A stretch of 64,000 nt of DNA from JBBDYQ01 sp035553855 (lineage in GTDB: Bacteria > Actinomycetota > Thermoleophilia > Solirubrobacterales > Thermoleophilaceae). Location of the stretch: NCBI GenBank assembly GCA_035553855.1, contig DATMJO010000016.1, positions 1-64,000 on the forward strand. The letters run 5' to 3'. This document shows positions 57,066-64,000 of this stretch, in pieces; the first letter of the stretch is position 1, and the number at the start of each line of letters is the position of its first letter. The notes below the pieces were generated by a model that was given only the letters and a program-made list of their open reading frames with translations, was not told where the DNA came from and did no database searches. The position numbers and the translations under genes were made by a program.

Positions 57066-58065
57066 GCTCCGCATCGACCCTCTCTCCGGACTGCGCACGA
57101 TCGTGGCGGGCGACCGGGCGTCCCGGCCGGGCGGCGGCTTCTCGGCGGAGCCCCAGCCTCCGATCGACACGGAGCGCGACCCGTTCCTCGAGGGACACGA
57201 GGACCGCACGCCGCCGGAGCTCTCCGCGCTGCGGCCCGGAGGCGGGCAGGCCGACGGCCCGGGCTGGCTGGTCCGCGTAGTCCCCAACCTGTACCCGGCG
57301 CTGGCGCCGGACGGCGACGATCCAGCGGACGCCGACGACCCGCTCGCCGGCGGGCGGGGGGAGCCGGCCATGTTCGCCTCGCGCCCCGCGGTGGGCGGCC
57401 ACGAGGTGATCGTGAACTCGCCGAAGCCGGTGACCTCGCTCGGGATGCTCGAGCCCTCCGAGGTGGAGACCGCGATGGGGGTCTGGCGCGAGCGGATGCT
57501 CGCCCATGACGACTCGGCCTACTGCCACCTGATCGTCAACGAGGGACGCGAGGCGGGCGCGTCGCTTCCGCACACCCACTCCCAGCTCTACGCGCTCCCG
57601 TTCGTGCCGCCGGCGGTGGCGCGCGAGCGCGAGCGCTTCACGGCGTACGCCGACCGCACGCACGGGCGGAACCTGCTGGAGGACCTCGTCCAGGAGGAGG
57701 TGCGCGTCCGCGACCGGCTCGTGGCGGTGGACGCCGAGGCCGTCGCCATCTGCCCGTTCGCCTCGCGGGTCCCGTTCCAGGTCCAGATCGCCCCGCGCAG
57801 CCCGCGCCCCCGCTTCCAGGACGACGGCCCGCTCGCCGCGGGGCTCCTCCACGACGTGCTCGGCCGGCTCGCCGCGGTCCTCGGCGCGCTGCCGCCGCTC
57901 AACCTGTGGGTGCGGACCGCCCCGGCCGATGCCGGCTGGTTCTGCTGGCGCATCGACCTCCTGCCCCGGCTGACCCACCTCGCCGGACTCGAGATGGGCG
58001 CTGGCGTGAACCTGAACATCCAGCCGCCCGAGCGCGCCGCCGCGCTGCTGCGCGAGGCGCGGTAG
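57058..58065 (+). CDS. GalT-like nucleotidyltransferase (HIT superfamily) without the CxxC zinc site
   Basis: The 335-residue protein matches galactose-1-phosphate uridylyltransferase and its ADP-glucose/UDP-sugar relatives: LRIDPLSGLRTIVAGDRASRPGG, WLVRVVPNLYPAL, GGHEVIVNSPKPVTSL and the active-site HxHxQ in GREAGASLPHTHSQLYALPFVP. The N-terminal zinc motif CPFC is replaced by DPFL in ERDPFLEGHEDRTPPE, so this member lacks structural zinc ligands. It starts from a TTG overlapping the GNAT gene by 8 bp. GalK or GalE are not nearby, so the sugar phosphate is undetermined. Confidence 0.82.
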   Translation: MPELRIDPLSGLRTIVAGDRASRPGGGFSAEPQPPIDTERDPFLEGHEDRTPPELSALRPGGGQADGPGWLVRVVPNLYPALAPDGDDPADADDPLAGGRGEPAMFASRPAVGGHEVIVNSPKPVTSLGMLEPSEVETAMGVWRERMLAHDDSAYCHLIVNEGREAGASLPHTHSQLYALPFVPPAVARERERFTAYADRTHGRNLLEDLVQEEVRVRDRLVAVDAEAVAICPFASRVPFQVQIAPRSPRPRFQDDGPLAAGLLHDVLGRLAAVLGALPPLNLWVRTAPADAGWFCWRIDLLPRLTHLAGLEMGAGVNLNIQPPERAAALLREAR

Positions 58066-58078
58066 CGTCCCCGCCCGC

Positions 58079-58690
58079 GTGCCGCCAGAGTCCCGACCGA
58101 TCCCCCGCTTCCTCGCCGAGCCTCCCCAGGAGCGCCTGCCCTACGGCCGCTGGGCCGAGGCGCTGGCCGAGCGCTTCGGCGAGGCCATCCGCGCCATCGA
58201 GGCCGACGAGGACCTCGGCTCGCCCGGGGAGCTCGCGTGGTTTCCGAGCCGCACGCTCGCCGGGCGCACGTACGTGCCCGTCACGGCTCCCACCTCGACC
58301 GGGTTCGAGCTGTTCGGCTACGTGTCCTTCACCCGCGACCACGAGGGCGCGGAGGCGACCGGCTTCGAGGCCGTCGCCGACTACACCGACGAGACCGCCG
58401 AGGCCAACCCCGACTGGGCGCTCGACCTCTCCGACCAGGAGATCGCCCACTGGCGCGGGCCCGCCGGGCGCACCGGCGAGATCGCGCTCGTGTGGGGCGT
58501 CGCGCTCGTGGCGAACGGCGCGCTCGCGACCGCCGAGCTGGGCCCGACGACCACCGACCAGTGCGAGCTCGAGGACGGCCGCTTCACGCTGGTCTCGCTC
58601 GACAACTACACGGGCGACCTGCTCTGCGTGAAGCTGTGGGGCGGCGGGGGCGGCGAGCTGGCCAGCGAGTCGCTCTACGAGGAGGAATGA
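58079..58690 (+). CDS. Conserved hypothetical protein
   Basis: I do not recognise this 203-residue protein. It is soluble, acidic and beta-rich, with segments such as RTYVPVTAPTSTGFELFGYVSF, EIALVWGVALVANGALATAELG and RFTLVSLDNYTGDLLCVKLWG. It has no signal peptide or obvious catalytic motif. TAGCGT, built partly on the upstream stop codon, lies 10 nt before the GTG. A GC-rich hairpin followed by TTTT occurs directly after its stop. Confidence 0.6.
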   Translation: MPPESRPIPRFLAEPPQERLPYGRWAEALAERFGEAIRAIEADEDLGSPGELAWFPSRTLAGRTYVPVTAPTSTGFELFGYVSFTRDHEGAEATGFEAVADYTDETAEANPDWALDLSDQEIAHWRGPAGRTGEIALVWGVALVANGALATAELGPTTTDQCELEDGRFTLVSLDNYTGDLLCVKLWGGGGGELASESLYEEE

Positions 58691-58691
58691 C

Positions 58692-58714
58692 GGCGCGCGC
58701 CCGGCGCGCCTTTT
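58692..58714 (+). terminator. Rho-independent terminator
   Basis: GGCGCG and CGCGCC form a stem right behind the stop of the preceding gene and are followed by TTTT. Those T residues also run into the -10 box of the tRNA gene. Confidence 0.55.
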
Positions 58715-58719
58715 ATCCT
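58714..58719 (+). promoter_or_regulatory. Putative -10 box for tRNA-Arg
   Basis: TATCCT ends 8 nt before the first base of the mature tRNA, so the primary transcript would carry almost no 5' leader for RNase P. Confidence 0.4.
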
Positions 58720-58727
58720 CGGCCGCG

Positions 58728-58801
<74 letters not shown>

Positions 58802-58807
58802 CTCTCC

Positions 58808-59050
58808 CTAGCTCGACGCCTTCCCTCCCTTGCGGCCCGCGGCCTGCTTCTGGGCGCGGTTGCCGCCGCTTCCCGACCCGCTCGACTTGCTGCTCTGGCT
58901 CGAGCCGCCACTGTGGCTGTTCTTCCCGCCCTTCTTCGAGGCGCCGGGGGTGTTCGCGATCTTCGCGGCCCGCTCCTTGCTCATGCCCTTCTCGCGCAGG
59001 CCCTCGTATTGCTTGTCGTTCTTGATGCTCGGTCCGTGATCCTTTGCCAT
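58808..59050 (-). CDS. Small basic low-complexity protein
   Basis: The 80-residue protein starts MAKDHGPSIKNDKQYEGLREKGMSKERAAKIAN, a short helical module seen in many small, probably stress-related actinobacterial and haloarchaeal proteins. It continues with a Gly/Ser/Lys-rich disordered tail (KKGGKNSHSGGSSQSSKSSG). It has one of the best ribosome sites in the window, AGGAGGTGA, complementary to the 16S 3' end, which suggests high translation. Function is unknown; nucleic-acid binding is possible from its charge. Confidence 0.75.
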   Translation of the reverse strand: MAKDHGPSIKNDKQYEGLREKGMSKERAAKIANTPGASKKGGKNSHSGGSSQSSKSSGSGSGGNRAQKQAAGRKGGKASS

Positions 59051-59099
59051 CACGGCATCACCTCCTGGCGAGGCCGTACCCGGCCGCCGCAGGCGCTAT

Positions 59100-60236
59100 T
59101 CAGCGGATCGTGCCGTCGCCGCGCAGGCGGACGGCACGCCGGCCGAAGTCGGCGCGCCCGAGGCGGTCCACCAGGCGTGCCGCGGCGCCGGAGCGGTCGG
59201 GCTGGGGCACGCCGGGCCCCACCAGGCGCAGCGGCAGCATCCGCCCGCCCAGGACCTCGCCCGTCCCCGTGACCGAGACCGTGAGCAGGCCCGACAGCGA
59301 CAGCAGGCCGCCGCGCGCGAAGTTCTTCCAGCCCGCGAAGTTCCCGAGCGAGTACGCGATCAGCCTGCCTCGGTAGCGCTCCATCCCGCGGAGGACGTGC
59401 GGCCCCGACCCCAGCACGAGGTCCGCTCCGGAGTCGACGACCGCGTGGGCGAAGGCGCGGGTGTTCCCGCGATCGCCGCCGAACGCCTGCTCGCGACCGC
59501 GCGGGACGTGGATCGCCCGAACGCCCTCGGCTCCGGCGTGCATCGTCACCACGACCACGTCGGCATGCCGCGCAGCCGTGCGCACGAGGCGCCGCGCGCC
59601 GGCGATGTCGCGAAGGTCGGCCACGCCCGCGTTCGGCGCGAAGCCGAGCAGGGCCACCCGCACGCCGCGGCGCTCGAGCATCGCGATCCGCCCCGGCGTC
59701 CCGGTGTGGGCCAGGCCGCGGCGGTGCAGCGCGGCGATCGTCTCTCGCTGGGCCCCCGGTCCGAAGTCGAGGCTGTGGTTGTTCGCGAGGTTCATCGCGT
59801 CGAAGCCCGCCCAGGCGAGCCCTGCCGCGTGGCCCGGCGGGGCCCGGAAGCTGAAGCAGTTGCCGCCGTCGGAGGCGCCGCACTTCGACGACCCGCCACG
59901 GGCGAGCGTGCCCTCCAGGTTCCCGATCGTCAGGTCCGGCGCCTGGAGGTCGCTGCGCACCGCGGTGAACAGGGCGCGCCCCGACGCGGGCGAGACGCCG
60001 TAGCGGGAGCCCGGCGTGATGTCGCCCGCCCAGGCGATCGTGAGAACCGTGCGGGCGGGATCACCGCCGCCGTAGGCGCCCCCGGGCGCCGCGAAGGCCC
60101 CGGTGCCCACGAGGATGGGAGCGGCCGTGGCGACGAGGCCCGCCGCGAAGGCCGCCGGCAGGGCCGACGCGAAGAGGCGATCGCGTGCCACCGCACGTTG
60201 TTCGGCCCTCCGGGCCGCCGTCCTGCCCGGCGGCAT
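59100..60236 (-). CDS. CapA-family metallophosphatase-like protein
   Basis: The 378-residue protein matches the CapA/PgsA family named after poly-gamma-glutamate synthesis. After a basic N-terminus and a membrane anchor or signal (LFASALPAAFAAGLVATAAPILVGTGAFA) it shows TIAWAGDITPGSRYGV, TIGNLEGTLARGG, FDAMNLANNHSLDFGPGAQRETIAAL, GLAHTGTPG, VVVVTMHAGAEGVRAIHVPRGREQAF, DLVLGSGPHVLRGMERYRGRLIAYSLGNFAG. The calcineurin-like metal residues are kept. No PgsB/PgsC genes are present, so capsule synthesis itself is not implied. It is divergent from the next gene with 15 bp between starts. Confidence 0.85.
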   Translation of the reverse strand: MPPGRTAARRAEQRAVARDRLFASALPAAFAAGLVATAAPILVGTGAFAAPGGAYGGGDPARTVLTIAWAGDITPGSRYGVSPASGRALFTAVRSDLQAPDLTIGNLEGTLARGGSSKCGASDGGNCFSFRAPPGHAAGLAWAGFDAMNLANNHSLDFGPGAQRETIAALHRRGLAHTGTPGRIAMLERRGVRVALLGFAPNAGVADLRDIAGARRLVRTAARHADVVVVTMHAGAEGVRAIHVPRGREQAFGGDRGNTRAFAHAVVDSGADLVLGSGPHVLRGMERYRGRLIAYSLGNFAGWKNFARGGLLSLSGLLTVSVTGTGEVLGGRMLPLRLVGPGVPQPDRSGAAARLVDRLGRADFGRRAVRLRGDGTIR

Positions 60237-60238
60237 GG

Positions 60239-60244
60239 CAGGAT
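60239..60244 (+). promoter_or_regulatory. Possible -10 box for the small membrane protein gene
   Basis: CAGGAT, one base off the TANNNT pattern, ends 7 nt before the ATG at 60252. Confidence 0.25.
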
Positions 60245-60251
60245 TGGGGCC

Positions 60252-60584
60252 ATGGAAAGCGGCCAACGGCTCAGAGAGGCGCTCGACCCGCGGGTGCGGA
60301 TCCAGCGCGACCGCTGGAACGAGTACTTCGTGTTCCTGCTCTCGGCCACCGGCGCGTCCATCTTCGCGCCGCTGATCCTCTTCGTGGCCGGCGCCTTCAC
60401 CGAGGTGTTCTCGATCGGGATCTACCTCGCCGCCTCGCTCGCGATCGAGCTGATCCTGATCTTCGGGATCGGCCGTCCGGCGATGAAGCCCGCCGAGCGC
60501 GCGGGCTGGGCGCTGCTCTGGGGCGGCGCGGCGCTCGCCTTCGGCGCGGCCTTCTACTACCTGGTCTTCGAGCAGGTCCTCTAG
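60252..60584 (+). CDS. Small membrane protein with three spans
   Basis: The 110-residue protein has an N-terminal polar segment (GQRLREALDPRVRIQRDRWNEYF) and three hydrophobic spans, about residues 27-47, 52-72 and 84-106. I recognise no family. Its TAG stop shares CTAG with the convergent ligD stop. Confidence 0.65.
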   Translation: MESGQRLREALDPRVRIQRDRWNEYFVFLLSATGASIFAPLILFVAGAFTEVFSIGIYLAASLAIELILIFGIGRPAMKPAERAGWALLWGGAALAFGAAFYYLVFEQVL

Positions 60585-62875
60585 GGCAGCTTCTGCTCGA
60601 GCGAGAGCACCGGCGCGAACAGGTCGCCGTGCCGCTCAACCCGCTCGAGCACCTCGGCCGGCCCGAAGGCGAGGTACTCCGCCCGCCCCGAGGCGAGCGC
60701 CCCCTCAACCTCGTCCCACGTCACCGGAGTGGACACGCGCGGCTCCGGCGTGGCGCGCAGCGAGTAGACGGAGATGGTCGTCTTGTGGAAGTCGTTCTGG
60801 CTCCAGTCCACGAACACCTTGCCCTTGCGCAGGTCCTTCTTCATCTGCGAGACGACGCGGTCGGGGAACTGGGCGGCGAGCGCCTTGGCCGCCTCGTGGG
60901 CGAAGTCCTTCGTGCGGCCGTAGTGGACCCGGCCGTTCAGCGGCACGTACACCTGGAGCCCCTTCTGCCCGGAGGTCTTGGGGAACGCCTCGAGCCCGAG
61001 CTGCCCGAACATCCCGCGGAGCCACACGGCCACCTGGCAGCAGTCGACGATGTCGGCGGGCGCGCCCGGATCGAGGTCGAAGGCGACGGCGCTCGGCGCG
61101 CGCAGGTTGCGGCCGCGTGAGAGGGAGGGGTGGAGCTCGATGCTCGCGAGCTGCGCGGTCCACAGGAGCGCCTCGGGGGAGTCGACGACGCAGAAGTCGA
61201 TCGGCCCGCCTGAGCGGTCGCTCGGAACCTCGACGGTCTTCATCCAGTCGGGGCGGTGCTTCGGGCAGCGCTTCTCGTAGAAGTGCTCCGCCTCGACGCC
61301 GTCCGGGTAGCGCTTCAGCGTGAGCGGGCGACCGCTCAGGTGCGGCACGAGCACGGGCGCGATGGCCCGGTAGTAGTCGATCATCTCGCCCTTCGTGAAC
61401 CCGGACGCGGGGTAGAGCACCTTGTCCAGGTTCGTGAGCTTCACGGGCTCCTCTCTCGCCACCTCGCCGGCCTCCTTGTCGTCGCGCAGCCCCTTGTAGG
61501 AGGGGGCCCTCAGCATGCCGTCCCGCGTCCACTCGCGGAACTCGACCTCCGCGAGGAGCAGCGGCTCGGCGAAGCGGGCGCCGCGCGGCGGCTGCCTGCC
61601 CTCGAACGGCGACTCGTCGCGCGCGAGCGGCTCGAGCAGGCCCGAGAGCCGGTCGAGCTCGGCCTCGGTGAAGCCGGTGCCGACCCGCCCCGCGTAGTGG
61701 AGGGGCCCGCCCGGCTCGTCCCGGGTGCCGACCAGCAGGGCGCCCAGGCGCTCCCGCCGACGCCCGCTGCCGGGCATCCAGCCGCCGACGACGAGCTCCT
61801 CGCGGTTCGTGTTCTTGACCTTGATCCACGCGCCCGTGCGCTTGCCGGGCTCGTAGCGACTGCCGAGGCGCTTCGCCACGAGGCCCTCGATGCCGCGCTC
61901 GCGCGTCACCTCGAGCAGGGCGGCGCCCGCGCCGGTGGACGCCTCCGGGGTGCGCCAGGCCTCGCCGTCCAGTCCGAGGCCCGCGAGCAGGCGCCGGCGC
62001 TCCTCGTAGGGCTCGCGCAGGAGCGAGCGGCCGTCGAGGTGCAGCAGGTCGAAGGCCATGAAGGCGGCGGGATGGCTGCGCATCCGCCGCCGGACCTCCG
62101 CCTCGGAGGTGTGGTGCATGCGCTGCTGGAGCCGCTCGAAGCTGGGGTTGCCGTCGTCGTCGAACGCGACGATCTCGCCGTCGATCACGGCCTCGCGGGC
62201 GCCGAGAGCCCCGGTCAGACCGCGCAGCTCCGGGTACTGCGCGGTGATGTCGTTGCCGTTGCGGCTCTCGAGCCTGAGCCGCCCCGGCTCGGCGTAGGCG
62301 AGGGCCCGCACGCCGTCCCACTTGATCTCGAACGCCCACCCGGCCTCGTCCGCCGGCAGCGGCCCGAGCCGGGCCATCATCGGAACGAGTCGCTCCGGCA
62401 TGGGCTCGCGCCCCTCGTCGGGCGGGTCCATGCGGTGGATCATCCAGTCCTTCGCCTCGCTGCCCGCCCGGAACAGCGAGTAGCGGCCGCGCAGGCGCTC
62501 GCCGTGGAAGCGCACGATCAGCTTGCGCTCCTCCCACTTCTCGCACTCGTAGGTGCCGCGGTCCCAGATCGTCATCGTGCCCGCGCCGTACTCGCCCTCC
62601 GGGATCTCGCCGTGGAAGTCGAGGTACTCGAGCGGGTGGTCCTCGGTGCGGACGGCCTTGCGGTTCCGCTCCGGGTCGGTGGGGATGCCGTTCGGCACGG
62701 CCCACGAGGCGAGCGTCCCATCGCGCTCCAGGCGCAGGTCCCAGTGGAGGCGGCGGGCGTGGTGCTCCTGGACCACGAAGCGGGGCGCGCCATCCGCGTC
62801 CGCCGCGCCACCGGCCGGCTCGGAGGTCTTCTCGAAGTCGCGCTTGCCGCGGTATTCGGTGAGGCGGTCCGCCAT
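60581..62875 (-). CDS. ligD: Multifunctional DNA ligase LigD (phosphoesterase-ligase-polymerase)
   Basis: The 764-residue protein is the end-joining ligase. Residues 33-150 are the 3'-phosphoesterase domain (FVVQEHHARRLHWDLRLE, YLDFHGEIPEGEYGAGTM). Residues 160-460 are the ATP-dependent ligase with nucleotidyl Lys185 in FEIKWDGVRAL, plus VIDGEIVAF and GLVAKRL. Residues about 475-764 are the primase-like polymerase (KLTNLDKVLYP, LKRYPDGVEAEHFYEKRCPKHRPDW, FDLDPGAPAD). This order, PE-Lig-Pol, is that of Pseudomonas LigD rather than the Pol-PE-Lig of mycobacteria. No ku gene is in the window. TAGCGT lies 8 nt before the ATG. Confidence 0.95.
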   Translation of the reverse strand: MADRLTEYRGKRDFEKTSEPAGGAADADGAPRFVVQEHHARRLHWDLRLERDGTLASWAVPNGIPTDPERNRKAVRTEDHPLEYLDFHGEIPEGEYGAGTMTIWDRGTYECEKWEERKLIVRFHGERLRGRYSLFRAGSEAKDWMIHRMDPPDEGREPMPERLVPMMARLGPLPADEAGWAFEIKWDGVRALAYAEPGRLRLESRNGNDITAQYPELRGLTGALGAREAVIDGEIVAFDDDGNPSFERLQQRMHHTSEAEVRRRMRSHPAAFMAFDLLHLDGRSLLREPYEERRRLLAGLGLDGEAWRTPEASTGAGAALLEVTRERGIEGLVAKRLGSRYEPGKRTGAWIKVKNTNREELVVGGWMPGSGRRRERLGALLVGTRDEPGGPLHYAGRVGTGFTEAELDRLSGLLEPLARDESPFEGRQPPRGARFAEPLLLAEVEFREWTRDGMLRAPSYKGLRDDKEAGEVAREEPVKLTNLDKVLYPASGFTKGEMIDYYRAIAPVLVPHLSGRPLTLKRYPDGVEAEHFYEKRCPKHRPDWMKTVEVPSDRSGGPIDFCVVDSPEALLWTAQLASIELHPSLSRGRNLRAPSAVAFDLDPGAPADIVDCCQVAVWLRGMFGQLGLEAFPKTSGQKGLQVYVPLNGRVHYGRTKDFAHEAAKALAAQFPDRVVSQMKKDLRKGKVFVDWSQNDFHKTTISVYSLRATPEPRVSTPVTWDEVEGALASGRAEYLAFGPAEVLERVERHGDLFAPVLSLEQKLP

Positions 62876-62883
62876 CCCGGCGG

Positions 62884-62889
62884 ACGCTA
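62884..62889 (-). promoter_or_regulatory. Putative -10 box for ligD
   Basis: TAGCGT on the minus strand ends 8 nt before the ligD ATG and overlaps the stop region of the upstream nucleotidyltransferase gene. Confidence 0.4.
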
Positions 62890-63510
62890 CGCCCTCTCGC
62901 CGATCACGCGCACGCGGCTGCGCCGTGACGCGCCGGCGCCACCCGCCCCGGCGGCGGACCGGGGGACGATCCCGAGCTCCTCGACGAGGGTGAAGTAGGC
63001 GCGGGCGAACGGCGAGCCCGCCGTGCGAGCGCGCACCTGGTCCCAGTCCACCTGCTCGCGAACGGCGCGTGTGATCTTCAGTAGCGGCTCGAGGTCGAGC
63101 GAGTGCTCGTCGAGCACGCAGAGCTTCGTCGTGAGCATGTCCTCCAGCGTCATCACGAGCATCGGGATCGCGAGCACGTCCATCTCCTCCGCCCTGCCGA
63201 GCACCTCGTCGGTGATCGGCAGCCCCTTCGCGCTGTGGATGAGGTCCACGAGGACGTCCCCGTCCCATGCCTTCACGAGCCATTCCTCGGGAGGCTTCTC
63301 GCGGCGCATCCCGACCTGCTCGAGCGCTTCGAGCGCGCGCTCGGAGTCCTCGGCGCGGATCATGAAGTCGAGGTCGTTGCGGCTCGGCGGGCCGCCCCGG
63401 ACCCACGCGGCGAGGCTGCCGCCCAGCATGAACGGGATCTCGGCGTCGCGCAGCGCCGCCGCCGCCTTTCGGAGCGTGGGCTCGAGCTCCCTGACGTTGG
63501 TCTCTGGCAT
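62887..63510 (-). CDS. Nucleotidyltransferase-fold protein (MNT/AbiEii-like)
   Basis: The 207-residue protein has the nucleotidyltransferase beta motif: MLGGSLAAWVRGGPPSRNDLDFMI with GGS and the DxD pair (residues about 29-52), then VDLIHSAKGLPITDEVL with the third acidic residue. The fold is shared by MNT antitoxins, AbiEii-like toxins and minimal sugar/RNA nucleotidyltransferases. No HEPN or AbiEi partner flanks it, so a toxin-antitoxin role is not supported. It is directly upstream of ligD on the same strand with an 11-bp gap, so the two may be cotranscribed. Confidence 0.75.
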   Translation of the reverse strand: MPETNVRELEPTLRKAAAALRDAEIPFMLGGSLAAWVRGGPPSRNDLDFMIRAEDSERALEALEQVGMRREKPPEEWLVKAWDGDVLVDLIHSAKGLPITDEVLGRAEEMDVLAIPMLVMTLEDMLTTKLCVLDEHSLDLEPLLKITRAVREQVDWDQVRARTAGSPFARAYFTLVEELGIVPRSAAGAGGAGASRRSRVRVIGERA

Positions 63511-63541
63511 GGACGGCCGTTACCCGGGGTAGAGCGCCTCC

Positions 63542-64000
63542 ATGCCAGATGAGGGGACGACGGTCCGGATCGCCGCGGCGGGCGACCTCCACTGCGACGA
63601 GTCGCGCCGCGAGGAGACGGCCGCGGCCTTCGCCGCCCTGGAGGGCCAGGCCGACCTGGTGCTGCTGGCGGGAGACCTGACCACGCACGGACGCCCCGAG
63701 GAGGCGGCGGTGCTCGCCGACGCCTGCGCCTCGATCGAGATCCCGATCATGGCCGTGCTCGGGAACCACGACTGCCACGCGCGCCGCGATCGCGAGGTCG
63801 TTGCCGTGCTCGAGGCGGCCGGCGTGCGCGTGCTCGAGGGCGACGCCGCGGTATGCGAGGCGGCCGGGGTCCCGGTCGGCGTCGTCGGGGCCAAGGGCTT
63901 CGTCGGCGGCTTCCCGGGCTCACACCTCCCGGACTTCGGCGAGCCGCTCCTGCGCCGCGTCTACTCGGCCACGACCGCCGAGGTCGAGGCGATCGAGCAG
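63542..64000 (+). CDS. Metallophosphoesterase (partial, runs off the window)
   Basis: The 153 visible residues are the N-terminal part of a calcineurin-like phosphoesterase with the metal motifs AAAGDLHCDE, VLLAGDLTTHG and MAVLGNHDCHARRD. The remaining His motifs and C-terminus lie beyond the window. Substrates of this superfamily range from nucleotides to DNA ends. It is divergent from the nucleotidyltransferase/ligD pair. Confidence 0.85.
   Translation, partial: MPDEGTTVRIAAAGDLHCDESRREETAAAFAALEGQADLVLLAGDLTTHGRPEEAAVLADACASIEIPIMAVLGNHDCHARRDREVVAVLEAAGVRVLEGDAAVCEAAGVPVGVVGAKGFVGGFPGSHLPDFGEPLLRRVYSATTAEVEAIEQ

Noticed and set aside
62887..63510. A toxin-antitoxin or abortive-infection pair based on the nucleotidyltransferase fold
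   Set aside because: No HEPN, AbiEi or small partner gene adjoins; the neighbours are ligD and a phosphoesterase.

Overview
The window is a 64 kb piece of a high-GC bacterial chromosome, apparently from an actinobacterium. It is almost fully coding, codon third positions are nearly always G or C, and genes are packed with ATGA, GTGA, TTGA or TGATG overlaps. The gene set (UvsE, PolX, DUF1990 pair, DUF1385 protein, SpoIID/LytB protein, OtsB, Ppm1-like mannosyltransferase, CarH-like MerR, LigD) fits the Thermoleophilia/Solirubrobacterales best. That placement is inferred from family content, not from a phylogenetic marker. There is no phage, plasmid, CRISPR array or rRNA operon. The only mobile-type gene is an IS200-like REP-associated transposase (RAYT).

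Layout. 0-12.6 kb: a partial dipeptidase-like hydrolase, UV endonuclease UvsE, a three-gene DUF1990 operon, an SDR protein, a flavin monooxygenase reading without a stop into a cyclic-nucleotide-binding domain, a TauE/SafE transporter split into two genes, trehalose phosphatase, DNA polymerase X and a polyprenol-phosphate mannosyltransferase. 12.6-20.6 kb: thioredoxin, IleRS and regulators (two MarR, a MerR with a cobalamin-type sensor domain, a zinc-ribbon/PAS protein), with a ring-cleaving dioxygenase operon behind a perfect 26-bp palindrome. 20.7-27.8 kb: STAS protein and fatty acid desaturase, fumarase, then an acetolactate-synthase-like enzyme coupled to succinate-semialdehyde dehydrogenase (probably a 2-oxoglutarate decarboxylase bypass of the TCA cycle), and the RAYT with its palindromic repeats.

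27.8-43.5 kb: SpoIID/LytB protein, an ABC-2 exporter, MsrA, a seven-gene minus-strand run (M20 peptidase, DUF1385, single-span FtsH, methylmalonyl-CoA epimerase, a small protein, PAP2, YchF), RarA, a GNAT protein, an aldehyde dehydrogenase and a cytochrome P450. 43.5-53.2 kb: a tetrapyrrole, cytochrome c and molybdenum cofactor block: precorrin-2 dehydrogenase, MoaC, MogA, CcmA-CcmB-CcmC-CcmD, HemA, HemC, a CobA-HemD fusion, SAM hydroxide adenosyltransferase and BirA. 53.2-64 kb: an SF2 helicase with a long acidic insertion, a TlpA-like thioredoxin, a GNAT protein, a GalT-like enzyme, tRNA-Arg(CCU), a CapA protein, LigD, a nucleotidyltransferase and a partial phosphoesterase.

Shared logic. 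HemA, HemC and HemD make uroporphyrinogen III. CobA plus the dehydrogenase branch towards siroheme, while CcmABCD handles haem for c-type cytochromes. Three window-wide patterns stand out. First, about 18 genes carry a TANNNT -10 hexamer only 6-9 nt before the start codon and no Shine-Dalgarno, which predicts widespread leaderless transcription. Second, four convergent gene pairs share a single CTAG as both stop codons. Third, two families of short palindromic repeats sit directly behind stop codons, and one family brackets the RAYT gene.
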